64,000 bases of DNA from Desulfoferrobacter suflitae (lineage in GTDB: Bacteria; Desulfobacterota; Syntrophobacteria; Syntrophobacterales; Syntrophobacteraceae): assembly GCF_022603395.1 (NCBI RefSeq), contig NZ_JAIBKA010000008.1:62001-126000 (forward strand). The letters run 5' to 3'. Position numbers and translations under genes: made by a program. The notes beneath the pieces were generated by a model. It worked only from the letters and a program-made list of their open reading frames with translations. It made no database searches and had not been told where the DNA came from. How positions within the stretch are numbered: position 1 is the first letter of the stretch; each line of letters begins with the position of its first letter. Positions 41,507-51,400 of the stretch are shown here, one piece after another.

Positions 41507-44440
41507 ATGACCAGAGTGCACGGTTTTGAGCAGACAGCGCAGCAAATGATTCCCGAAATCGACACGGAGGCCAGGCTTTATCGCCACATCAAAACGGGTG
41601 CCGAGCTCCTTTCCCTGATCCGCGATGACGAAAACAAGGTGTTCGGCATCACCTTTCGCACGCCTCCGCAGGATTCGACGGGAGTCGCTCACATTCTGGA
41701 GCATTCGGTGCTGTGCGGGTCGCGCAAATACCCCGTAAAGGAACCCTTTGTGGAGCTGCTGAAAGGATCCCTCAAGACATTTCTGAATGCCTTCACCTAC
41801 CCTGACAAGACCTGCTACCCGGTAGCCAGTCAGAATCTACAAGACTTTTACAATCTCATCGATGTCTACCTCGACGCCGTCTTCTATCCGCGCCTGACCC
41901 CACTCATTTTTCAGCAGGAGGGATGGCACCTGGAGCTGGAACAACTCGACGCCCCCCTGACTTTCAAAGGGGTGGTCTACAACGAAATGAAAGGCGCCTA
42001 CTCTTCACCGGATACGGTCCTGAGTGAATATTCCCAGCAGTCGCTGTTCCCCGACAACACCTACGGATTGGATTCGGGCGGGGAACCGACCCAGATTCTC
42101 AACCTGACTTTCGAACAGTTTCAGGCGTTTCACCGAAAACACTATCATCCTTCCAATGCTCGAATCTTTTTCTACGGCGATGACGACCCCCGCGAGCGGC
42201 TCCGCATCATCAATGAATATTTGAAGGATTTCGAGCCGATGGAGGTCGCTTCGACGGTGGATTTGCAGCCCCCATTCGCAGGGCCGAAACGTATCGAGCG
42301 CGTATTCAGCGTCGGATCGGACGAACCGCACGACGCGGGTCGTTCCAAAGGAATGGTGACGGTCAACTGGCTGCTCTCGGAAACCACCGACGCCGAACTG
42401 AACCTGGCGTTACATGTGCTTGAATATGTCCTGCTCGGCATGCCGGGCTCTCCCTTGCGCAAAGCGTTGATCGATTCGGGATTGGGGGAAGATCTCGCAG
42501 GGGTTGGCCTGGAAGGGGAACTGCGACAGATGTATTTTTCCACCGGCCTCAAGGGAATCCATACGGCCGATGTGCACCGTATCGAGGCGGTGATCTTCGA
42601 TACGCTGAAGGATCTGGTGAAAAACGGCATCAGCCGGGAAACCATTGAAGCGGCAATCAATACCACCGAATTTCGCCTGCGGGAAAACAACACGGGCAGC
42701 TTTCCCAGGGGGTTACTCCTGATGCTGCGGTCCCTGACCACCTGGCTGCATGACGCCGATCCAATGCTGCTGCTTTCTTTTGAAAAACCGCTGGCGGCCA
42801 TCAAATCCAATTTATCCGCCCACAGCGGGTACTTCGAAAACCTCATCGAACGTTACCTGATCGACAACAGCCATCGGACCACCCTGGTCATGCGCCCCGA
42901 CCCCACCCTGGAAGAAAAGCAAAGGGAGGCTGAAAAAAAACGTTTGAACGACATCCGCCAACAGATGACCGACGAACAACTGGAGGCTGTCATAGCAAAC
43001 ACCCGGACGCTGCAGCAGATGCAGGAAGCGCCCGACCCCCCCGAGGCCCTGGCGACCATACCCTCCCTCAAAATTGCTGATCTGGACAAGCACAACAAAG
43101 TGATTCCTGTGGACAAACTGGAAAAGAACGCCGTTCCAATTTATTTCCATGACCTGTTCACCAACGGTATCATTTACCTGGATGCCGGCTTCGATGTCCG
43201 TTCACTGCCCCAGAAGTATCTGCAGTTTATGCCCCTTTTCACCCGGGCCCTGATTGAAATGGGAACGGAAAGCGAAGACTATGTGGCGTTTTCTCAGCGC
43301 ATCAGCAGCAAGACTGGAGGCATTCGCCCGGAATTTTTTACCGCGACCGTCATGAACAGCGACGCGAGCGCCGCCTGGTTTTTTTTACGGGCCAAGGCCA
43401 TGCCCTCGCAAGCCGCCGATATGCTGGAAATCCTTCGCGACATGCTGACCAACGTGAAGCTCGATCAACCCGAACGGTTTCGTCAGATGGTCCTGGAGGA
43501 AAAAGCACGGCAGGAACAAAAGCTCGCCCCCGCCGGGCATCAGATGGTCAACCTGCGCCTGCGTGCCCATTTCAAGGAGGCCGATTGGGTTGCCGAACAG
43601 ATGAACGGGGTGAGCTATTTGCTGTTCGTCCGCCAACTCGCCCGTATGGTCGAGGACAATTGGCGCGAGGTTTTGGAGGCGCTTCAGGGGATCCGTCGGA
43701 TGCTGTTCAAGCGCGAACTGATGCTGCTCAATGTGACCCTGGACAGACACAACTGGAAGACGTTTGAAACGCAATTGGATGGTTTTCTCGTTTCCATTCC
43801 CGCTCAAACGGGCTCCCCGGCCGCTGCCCCATGGCATCCCGAGCTTTTTCCTCCCTTTGAAGGAATGGTCATTCCGACTCAGGTCAATTACGTTGGGAAA
43901 GGAACCAACATCTACCAGGAAGGATTTAACTTCCACGGATCCTTCCTGGTGATCTCGAGGTATCTTCGCAACTCCTGGCTGTGGGAGCGCATTCGCGTGC
44001 AGGGTGGAGCTTACGGCGCTTTTTGCCTGTTCGACCGAATGTCGGGCACGCTCTCCTTTGTCTCCTACAGAGACCCCAATCTGCTGAAGACCCTGACCAA
44101 TTTTGACCGGACAGCGCACTATCTGCGCACTCTCGACCTCAGTGAAGAAGAGCTCACCAAAGCCATTATCGGCACCATTGGCGACCTTGACAGTTATATG
44201 CTGCCCGACGCCAAAGGATACGCGTCTCTGCTGCGCCATCTGAGCGGCGACACGGAAGAGGCCCGGCAGAAAATGCGCGATGAGATCCTGGCAACAACAG
44301 CCGTTGACTTTCGCAAATTCGCTGACATACTGGATGCCGTCAAGGACAGGGGACTCGTCAAAGTGATCGGTTCCCAAAGCGCCATTGAAGAATCCCTCAT
44401 GGAAAATGACCAATGGCTGCAAGTGTTGAAAGTATTGTAA
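41507..44440 (+). CDS. M16C zinc peptidase, presequence protease-like
   Basis: The 977-residue protein contains the inverted zinc motif HILEH (His62, Glu65, His66) in the segment GVAHILEHSVLCGSRKYP, then KTFLNAFTYPDKTCYPVAS, strongly typical of the PreP/Cym1 subfamily. Such enzymes degrade free short peptides in a closed chamber. Length and two-halves arrangement fit the family; the second half is the catalytically silent M16 partner domain. No signal peptide is seen, so cytosolic. The start follows GCGGAGG. It may recycle signal or transit peptides and possibly peptides imported by the OPT-type transporters downstream. Confidence 0.92.
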   Translation: MTRVHGFEQTAQQMIPEIDTEARLYRHIKTGAELLSLIRDDENKVFGITFRTPPQDSTGVAHILEHSVLCGSRKYPVKEPFVELLKGSLKTFLNAFTYPDKTCYPVASQNLQDFYNLIDVYLDAVFYPRLTPLIFQQEGWHLELEQLDAPLTFKGVVYNEMKGAYSSPDTVLSEYSQQSLFPDNTYGLDSGGEPTQILNLTFEQFQAFHRKHYHPSNARIFFYGDDDPRERLRIINEYLKDFEPMEVASTVDLQPPFAGPKRIERVFSVGSDEPHDAGRSKGMVTVNWLLSETTDAELNLALHVLEYVLLGMPGSPLRKALIDSGLGEDLAGVGLEGELRQMYFSTGLKGIHTADVHRIEAVIFDTLKDLVKNGISRETIEAAINTTEFRLRENNTGSFPRGLLLMLRSLTTWLHDADPMLLLSFEKPLAAIKSNLSAHSGYFENLIERYLIDNSHRTTLVMRPDPTLEEKQREAEKKRLNDIRQQMTDEQLEAVIANTRTLQQMQEAPDPPEALATIPSLKIADLDKHNKVIPVDKLEKNAVPIYFHDLFTNGIIYLDAGFDVRSLPQKYLQFMPLFTRALIEMGTESEDYVAFSQRISSKTGGIRPEFFTATVMNSDASAAWFFLRAKAMPSQAADMLEILRDMLTNVKLDQPERFRQMVLEEKARQEQKLAPAGHQMVNLRLRAHFKEADWVAEQMNGVSYLLFVRQLARMVEDNWREVLEALQGIRRMLFKRELMLLNVTLDRHNWKTFETQLDGFLVSIPAQTGSPAAAPWHPELFPPFEGMVIPTQVNYVGKGTNIYQEGFNFHGSFLVISRYLRNSWLWERIRVQGGAYGAFCLFDRMSGTLSFVSYRDPNLLKTLTNFDRTAHYLRTLDLSEEELTKAIIGTIGDLDSYMLPDAKGYASLLRHLSGDTEEARQKMRDEILATTAVDFRKFADILDAVKDRGLVKVIGSQSAIEESLMENDQWLQVLKVL

Positions 44441-44455
44441 GGAGTGACCGCCGCC

Positions 44456-45109
44456 ATGTTTGAAATGGCCGCCATCGTTGGAGCATCCTTCACCCTGGCG
44501 CTTTCGGGCGCTTTGATGCCGGGTCCCCTGCTCACCATAACCATTTCCGAGTCGGCGCGGCGGGGCTTTCCAGCGGGACCGCTGCTCATGGTCGGCCACG
44601 CACTCCTGGAGCTGCTGCTGGTTGTCGCCGTGATCCAAGGATTGGGGAGCTACTTGAGGCGACCTACGGTCATCGGATGCATAGCGCTGATGGGCGGTCT
44701 TCTGCTGCTCTATCTGGGAGTAGATATGGTCCGCTCCGCCGGGAAGCTCTCCTTAAGGGAGGAAATGCAGGGAACCAGCCCCGGATACTCCCGCCACCCT
44801 GTTTTGCTCGGTGTTTTGGCAAGCATTTCCAACCCTTATTGGACCCTGTGGTGGGCCACCATAGGCCTCGGCTACCTGGTGACGGCCATGGAATTCGGCT
44901 ATGCGGGAGTAGCCGCATTTTTTGTGGGGCACATCGCCGCCGATTTCGCCTGGTACAGCCTGGTATCTCTTGGCATAAGCAGAGGCAAGACGTTTCTGCC
45001 GGACAGCGGATATCGGCATATCATCCGATTCTGTGGCGTTTTTTTGTTTTTCTTCGGTGGATGGTTTTTGTTGTCGGCCAAGGAGTACCTCGGCCCCAGT
45101 TTGTTTTAG
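44456..45109 (+). CDS. LysE-family amino acid exporter
   Basis: The 217-residue protein has six hydrophobic segments and the LysE/RhtB start: ALSGALMPGPLLTITISESARRG. LysE proteins export amino acids or small metabolites across the inner membrane. It starts 15 bp after the M16 peptidase stop with a GGAG site, so both may be co-transcribed: peptide breakdown and export of surplus amino acids would fit together. The substrate is unknown. Confidence 0.85.
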   Translation: MFEMAAIVGASFTLALSGALMPGPLLTITISESARRGFPAGPLLMVGHALLELLLVVAVIQGLGSYLRRPTVIGCIALMGGLLLLYLGVDMVRSAGKLSLREEMQGTSPGYSRHPVLLGVLASISNPYWTLWWATIGLGYLVTAMEFGYAGVAAFFVGHIAADFAWYSLVSLGISRGKTFLPDSGYRHIIRFCGVFLFFFGGWFLLSAKEYLGPSLF

Positions 45110-45158
45110 CTGCTGGATGCCGGATCCCGGATTGCAACCCGCTTTGAGGGCTGAAAGC

Positions 45159-45602
45159 ATGGATGAGCAGATCAGGAAGGCGATTTTCGACCAGGTTGCC
45201 AAGGAACCGTTTGCCCGCAAGTTCGGCATCTCCCTGGTGGATCTTGCGACAGGATATTCCCGGGTGGAGATGACGTTTACACCAGACATGGAAAATATCT
45301 TCGGCATGGCGCATGGAGGTGCCATCTTCGCCCTCATCGACACCGCGTTCGAAACCTCGTGCAACTCGCATGGTTCCATGGCCGTGGCACTCAACGTCAC
45401 GGTCAATTATCTTGCCGCTCCCCGGGGGGGCGGCAAGTTGATCGCCGAGGCACAGGAAATCAACCTGACCCGGAAGACGGGAAACTATGAGATCAAGGTG
45501 AGGGAGGAAAGCGGCAGGCTGATCGCGGTCTGCCAGGCTCTGGCGTATCGCAGAGGCACGCCCCTGCCTTTCCTGGAAACATCGGCCGGCGTCGTGCCGT
45601 AG
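45159..45602 (+). CDS. PaaI-like hotdog thioesterase
   Basis: The 147-residue protein has the hotdog-fold signature NIFGMAHGGAIFALIDTAFE and LNVTVNYLAAPRGG, found in PaaI-type thioesterases that hydrolyse acyl- or aryl-CoA. ATG 45159 follows the LysE gene by 49 bp. Its substrate is not readable from sequence; relatives act on phenylacetyl-CoA intermediates or other aromatic acyl-CoA. Confidence 0.85.
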   Translation: MDEQIRKAIFDQVAKEPFARKFGISLVDLATGYSRVEMTFTPDMENIFGMAHGGAIFALIDTAFETSCNSHGSMAVALNVTVNYLAAPRGGGKLIAEAQEINLTRKTGNYEIKVREESGRLIAVCQALAYRRGTPLPFLETSAGVVP

Positions 45603-45692
45603 TACACCGGGTCAAGATGGATTCGTTGCATGTTTGCTAACGGTTGGCGCTGATGGCAGTGGGCATCGGCATTCCCCGCAGGTCCCTCGGTT

Positions 45693-46820
45693 ATGCGCAT
45701 CATGTTCTATTGTCAGCACGTTCTGGGAGTCGGCCACTTTTTCAGGAGCATGGAGATCGCCCGCGCCCTCGAGCGTCACCAGGTTCTCTTCATCGAAGGA
45801 GGAGAACCGCTGGCAGACTTCACGCCGCCTCCTCATGTCAAGCGGGTTTTTCTCCCCCCCCTGATGATGGATGGGCAGTTCACGCGGGTGCACTCCTGCG
45901 GCGCAGACCTCGAAGCCGTCAAGTACCGCCGGACCGAGCTCCTCGATCAATCCTTGCGAAATTTTGCCCCCGACGTCCTGGTGATCGAGTTGTTTCCGTT
46001 CGGAAGGAAATATTTCACATTTGAACTGATGCCTCTCCTGCAGCGGATCAGGCAGGAAAACCTGCCCACCAAAGTGGTCTGCAGTCTGCGCGACATTCTG
46101 GTGGAGAAAAAGGATCAGGCGCGCTTCGAGGAGCATGTGATCCGCACGTTAAACGCCTGCTTTGATCTCCTCCTGATCCATTCCGACCCGCACGTGATTC
46201 CACTCGATGAGACCTTCTCGAGAGTGAAAGACATTGCCATCCCGCTGGAATATACCGGTTTTGTGACACGGCGGCCCGGGCAAACCCTTACCCCGCAGAC
46301 GGGATTGATTCTGATCAGTGGGGGAGGCAGCCCGGTGGGCAGGGATCTTCTGGCTTGCGCCATCGGCGCTGCGCAAACATTGCCCGATCCGCATTTGCGT
46401 GTGCGCGCCTTTGCCAGTCCCTTCCTGCCACGGCAAGACCTTGCCTGCCTCGAGCGGCTCGCCGCCAGAGACGAGCGCAGCGTGATCCTGCCGTTTTCTT
46501 CTCAATTCCTGGACGAGCTTGCTGCCGCCGAACTTTCCATCAGCATGGCGGGATACAATACCTGTATGGATATTTTATCAAGCGGAATTAAAGCCCTTGT
46601 CTATCCGTTTCCGCAAAACCGCGAACAACGAATCCGCGCGGAACGGCTGCAGCAACTGGGAATCCTTACGGTACTTGACTCGCTGCAGAGGGACCGCCTG
46701 GCAGAGCACATTGGGCTCCAACTGCGGGATCACAAGGCTCGTCCGGGAACACCGGCAATTTTGCAGAACGGCGCAGCAAACACCGCACAGGCTGTTGAAA
46801 AATATTTCGGTAGATCTTAA
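45693..46820 (+). CDS. Predicted glycosyltransferase (COG4671/MurG-like)
   Basis: The 375-residue protein starts IMFYCQHVLGVGHFFRSMEIARAL, the N-terminal GT-B loop of MurG-like glycosyltransferases, and has LILISGGGSPVGRD, then SISMAGYNTCMDILSSG and YPFPQNREQRIRAERL, the C-terminal nucleotide-sugar site. The donor is probably a UDP-sugar. It is not MurG itself; COG4671 proteins are of unknown target. The nearest neighbours do not point to a pathway. Confidence 0.8.
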   Translation: MRIMFYCQHVLGVGHFFRSMEIARALERHQVLFIEGGEPLADFTPPPHVKRVFLPPLMMDGQFTRVHSCGADLEAVKYRRTELLDQSLRNFAPDVLVIELFPFGRKYFTFELMPLLQRIRQENLPTKVVCSLRDILVEKKDQARFEEHVIRTLNACFDLLLIHSDPHVIPLDETFSRVKDIAIPLEYTGFVTRRPGQTLTPQTGLILISGGGSPVGRDLLACAIGAAQTLPDPHLRVRAFASPFLPRQDLACLERLAARDERSVILPFSSQFLDELAAAELSISMAGYNTCMDILSSGIKALVYPFPQNREQRIRAERLQQLGILTVLDSLQRDRLAEHIGLQLRDHKARPGTPAILQNGAANTAQAVEKYFGRS

Positions 46821-46897
46821 GATAGGCCCTAAGTGCTAACAATTATCAAAGCTGGATGTGAGGGGAAATGCCTTGGATGAGATTCTTGGCAGAGCAT

Positions 46898-46960
46898 CTC
46901 GTCATTCCCGCGCAGGCGGTTGTAGCGCGCACCCGCGGCCGCCTGCGCGGGAATGACGAG
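46898..46960. repeat. REP-like perfect palindrome
   Basis: CTCGTCATTCCCGCGCAGGC.. at 46898-46919 and its exact reverse complement at 46939-46960 form a perfect 22-bp stem around a 19-base loop. The motif GTCATTCCCGCG is a widely dispersed bacterial repeat. It lies between the glycosyltransferase and ABC permease genes and may act as a transcript end, or as a repeat family of the genome. Confidence 0.8.
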
Positions 46961-47007
46961 GGCATGGTCGTGCAATCACTCATTGACAGGGATACGGGAA
47001 TAAATCG

Positions 47008-47664
47008 GTGAAAACATCCGTCGAGCGTCAGGTAGTCCTGCCCTGGAACCAAGTCGTTAGAATTTCTTTCAACTCAATCAAGGCGCGCTTCTTTCGATCC
47101 CTCATCACCACCCTCACCCTCACTCTGGCCGTCGCTTTCGTCGCCTTCACCTGGTCCAGCTATGACATGCTCAATGCCATTTGGCCGCACGCCGACAAAT
47201 CTTTGCAGGATCTGATCGCTTCCAGCGGATATGAGCTGACGGAGAAAGGCTTCGGCAGCAGCCCCAAAGACATATGGCTTGCCATTTTATCGGTACTGGT
47301 CTGCGTCGTCGGCATCATCAACGCCCAGCTCATGGCAGTCACCGAGAGATTCCGCGAGATCGGCACCATCAAATGCCTGGGTGCCCTGGACAGCTTTGTG
47401 GTGCGCATCTTTTTGCTTGAAGCGGTCTATCAGGGTTTGCTGGGCGGCGTCAGCGGCAGCGTGCTGGGAGTGCTGGTGGCCACCCTGTCTCTCCTGTGGA
47501 AGTTCGGCTTTGCGGTGGTCTACTCTTGGCCGTTTCAGCAGATGCTCTCCACCATTGGCTGGGCCTCCGGACTGGCCGTATTTTTATCATTGATCGGGGT
47601 CATTTATCCCGCACTGGTCGCCGCTAAAATGCAGCCGGCAGTGGCTTTGAGGGCGGAGGAATAA
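47008..47664 (+). CDS. FtsX-like ABC permease (short)
   Basis: The 218-residue protein starts at GTG 47008, because the first coding block (NQVVRISFNSIKARFFRSLIT) is typical of the FtsX/MacB/LolC permease N-terminus. It then has membrane segments near 30-48, 90-110, 140-165 and 187-207, and the family motif VTERFREIGTIKCLGALD. It lacks the large periplasmic domain of full-length permeases. Permease and ATPase genes are 20 bp apart. It probably pairs with the fusion protein as a half-transporter. Confidence 0.8.
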   Translation: MKTSVERQVVLPWNQVVRISFNSIKARFFRSLITTLTLTLAVAFVAFTWSSYDMLNAIWPHADKSLQDLIASSGYELTEKGFGSSPKDIWLAILSVLVCVVGIINAQLMAVTERFREIGTIKCLGALDSFVVRIFLLEAVYQGLLGGVSGSVLGVLVATLSLLWKFGFAVVYSWPFQQMLSTIGWASGLAVFLSLIGVIYPALVAAKMQPAVALRAEE

Positions 47665-47684
47665 TTTCCAATACAGGACGGATC

Positions 47685-48419
47685 ATGTATCGCGATGAAA
47701 CACACAATGTCGTCAGGCTATCCGAGGTGACCAAGGTTTTTCGCATGGGGACCAACAAGGTCGAAGCCCTCAAGGGAGTCGACCTCACCATAAAGACAGG
47801 GGAATACCTGTCGATCATGGGGCCTTCGGGATCGGGCAAGTCGACTCTATTCAATATGATCGGCGCCCTCGACAAGCCCACCTCCGGGAGAGTATTCATC
47901 GATGAAGTGGACGTGGCGCAGTTGGACGCTTACGAACTGGCCTGGCTGCGCTGCCGAAAAATAGGCTACATCTTTCAGACATTCAACCTCATCCAGGTCA
48001 TGACCGCCATTGAAAATGTCACCTTGCCCATGGTTTTTGCCGGTATGAATCGTGACGAATATACCGAAAAGGGCATGGATCTTCTAAAAATTGTCGGTTT
48101 GGCGGAGCGCTATCATCATAAGCCTTCGGAGTTGTCCGGCGGTCAGCAGCAACGGGTCGCCATCGCCAGATCGCTGGCGAACGACCCGGCTATCGTGCTG
48201 GCGGACGAACCGACGGGAAACCTCGACCTGACAACGGGCGAGGAAATCATCTTTTTGCTCAAACAGCTTTCCAAGGAAAGGGGCGTCACCATCATCTCGG
48301 CCACCCACGATGTCAAAATGTTGAACGTATCAGACCGCGTTGTGTGGATTCGTGACGGCCGAATCGACCGCATTGAAGATCGAGATAAACTCAAAATCTC
48401 CATTGGTGAAGTGGCATGA
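47685..48419 (+). CDS. ABC transporter ATPase (LolD/MacB type)
   Basis: The 244-residue protein contains Walker A GPSGSGKST (about 46-54), signature LSGGQQQRVAIARSLA, Walker B IVLADEPTGNLDL and the LolD/FtsE-like start VVRLSEVTKVFRMGTNKVEALK. It energises FtsX-type permeases. It overlaps the next gene by 4 bp (ATGA), so its partner is very likely the fusion protein plus the small permease. LolD-type transporters act on lipoproteins or envelope peptides; the substrate here is unknown. Confidence 0.92.
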   Translation: MYRDETHNVVRLSEVTKVFRMGTNKVEALKGVDLTIKTGEYLSIMGPSGSGKSTLFNMIGALDKPTSGRVFIDEVDVAQLDAYELAWLRCRKIGYIFQTFNLIQVMTAIENVTLPMVFAGMNRDEYTEKGMDLLKIVGLAERYHHKPSELSGGQQQRVAIARSLANDPAIVLADEPTGNLDLTTGEEIIFLLKQLSKERGVTIISATHDVKMLNVSDRVVWIRDGRIDRIEDRDKLKISIGEVA

Positions 48420-51400
48420 AAAACTTGGCACCATGCTGGAAGAAGATCCCAACGCTGGTCTGCGCCTTTGCTTTGATTGCAGGGGCGGTCATCGGGTGCG
48501 GGAGGGTTGGTGACGCCGTCGCCCAGGACATGCTGCGTGACATGGCGTTTTTTGCCGGCATCAAAGACCGCTCCACCGGCTCGCCCGGATCTGAAAAGGC
48601 GGCCGACTACATCCTCAAAGCATTCCGCCAGGCAGGTTTACAAGAAGTCGGCGTGCAGGACTTTCTCACCCCCATCCCGGAAGTCGTTTCCGCCTCACTC
48701 GAGGTCGACGGACAGCCACCCTTGGAGATCTACCCCTGGGGGCCCAACATGGTGTACCTGCCCACCACCCCCCCGGAAGGTCTGACGGGAAGTTTGATTT
48801 ACGTGGGAGCAGGCAATTTTGCCGACTTAAACGGCAAGAAGATTCAGGGCAATATTGTTCTGATGGATATGTTTTCCTTTCAAAATTGGCTGAACGCCTC
48901 GATGCTGGGGGCCAAGGCGCTGATTTTTCTGGGCAGCGGGGATTCTTCCCGCGGGCAGTTCAAGGAAAAAGACATTCCCACGCCGGTGGCTTTCCCGCGC
49001 TACTGGGTTCCGCAGCGTATCGGCGAGCAGCTCAAACAGCTGGCACTGCAGCAAAACGTTTCGGCAACGGTCAAGTCCAAGGCCCGATGGCAACACAAAC
49101 TGGTCTACAACTGCTACGGCATTCTGCCCGGCAAGTCTCCCGAACTGCGCAATGAATTGATCGTGCTGGATGCCTTCTACGACGCTTCCTCACACATCCT
49201 GGGGCTGGCGCCGGGTGCGGGTGAATCCACTTCCATCGCCATGATGCTGTTACTGGCACGGGAACTGGCCAAGAACCCGCCGGACCGAAGTGTGCTGTTT
49301 CTCGCCGCCACCGGTCACGGCCAGGGACTCGCCGGAATGAGGCAGTTCACCTGGGCGGTGACCACTCGACGCAAAATCCTGCGGCGGGACAAGCGAAATC
49401 TCAGTCTGCAAAAGGAAGATGTTGACCATCAGATCGAGCTCCTGGAAGCCGGCGATCCCCTGGCCATCGACGATCCGAAAGATCGTGATCGCATCTGGCA
49501 GATTGTGCTGGAGAGGGCAAAAGACAAAGTCGATGAACTGACACGGGAAATGCAATATCAAAAATCCGCCTCGGAAACCGAAGAGCTCGTCGATATGGCG
49601 GATGTCCGCCCCTATCGCAGGCTTTCCTGGGTCAGCAGCATGGACCAGTTGACTCCCGAGCAGGAAATCCTTGCCCGGGAACTCCTCGACGGAGTGATTC
49701 CAGAGCTCAAAGTCCGGCGCGATGAACTGAAGCTCCGACGCCAGGTGCTCAGATCCACCGAACAGCTCTCCCGAAAACTCATCGATCTCGAACCGGTGCT
49801 TTATCTGGATCTCAACTTGTCGTCCCATTCTCCCTTTGTCGGTCTGGCTGAATTGGGTCACACCTTTCCCATTCGCCAAGACGTCAAGCGCATTGTGCGA
49901 TCACGGCGGCTGGCAGATATTTTGACCGCAACCGGCGAGCAGGCAGCGCGCGAAACGGGCACTTCCAATATGTTCAAGAACCTGCTGCGGGGCAGTGAGG
50001 CCCTGGGCAGCTTCGGCCAATGCCATACCGGACAGTGCCTGTGCTGCGACATTGCCGCCATCGGAGGCCTGCCGGCCGTCGGACTGGTCACCCTGGACGA
50101 CAACCGCTCATTCTGGTCCACCCCGAATGACACCCTGGATCGGGTCGATGTGGACACTATCGAGAGACTGCAAAGGTTCTTCCCGACCTTCCTCAGCAAG
50201 GTCTTTTCCCATGAGGAGCTGGCTTCTGGAATCACAGGCCAGCTGCGAGGCCTGTCCGGCCTCGAAGGCACCACCAAGTTCATTCGTCAGGGGGAGCTGT
50301 TTGCCGATCAACCGGCACCCGGCACCATCGTCAATGTCATCCAGGGAGACTCCATCTTTCGCGGCATGTCTTTTCAGGACGGCACCTTTTTCATTCCGGG
50401 GCTCGCCAACCGGAGGGCTTCCTATCAAAAACTGATCGTTGAACCCTACGGGGTGGACTCTCAAACCGGTCTGATCAAATGGACCGCGGACAAGAATCAG
50501 ACGGGCAAAGTGAACTATCGGATCAAAGTGAAAACCGACCTGGCAAGTACGTCACTGATCATGTTCCATTGCAGGCAGACCGATGTGGTGGGCATCTTCG
50601 ACCCCCGGGACATGGGCCACTTGACCAAGGTCGAACTGCTCAATGCCGCCACCGAGACCACTCCCGTGCGCTACTGGTACAGCAGGATCGACGGGCGGGA
50701 CACCAACGCCATATCCGTCTTCTTGGAGCGCGGCACACGGTTCAAACTGATCCTGTCCCAGTCGATGATCAGCAAGGAGTTGTTCCTGCTCAACAGCACC
50801 GACGAGATCCCCACCGGCAAAGGTTTTCTGATCGGCAGCCCGGCGTCGATATTTCTGGTCCCCAAGCAGGTGGCCGGCGACCTGCAGTATCTGGTGGGAA
50901 GACGCCTCACCAACCTGTTCAAACACGGCATCTCCAACCGTTATCTGCAGGTGATCAATGAGACGTCCGAGCAGGCGTTGGCTGCTTCCCGGCAGAGCCT
51001 GGCCAATCAAGTCTATGACAAATTCTGGCGGAACACCGTGGCGGCGTGGGCTCAGATGAATGTGGTCTATAGCCAGATCGAGAGCACGGAACGAGACGTA
51101 TTGACGGGGGTGATGTTTTTTATCGCCCTGTTTGTTCCCTTCGCCTATTGCATGGAGCGCTATCTGTTCAGTTTTCGCGATATCTACAGACAGATCATAG
51201 CGTTCATCGTTATCCTGCTCATGACCATTTTCACCATCCGCGCATTGCATCCCGCCTTTCAGTTGACCTACAGCCCCATGGTGGTGATCATTGCCTTTTT
51301 TATTGTGGGCCTTTCTCTGCTGGTTGCCTGGATCATTTTCATGCGTTTTGAAAGGGAGATGGATGAACTGCATGACAGTTATGCCGTTGCCAATCGCAGA

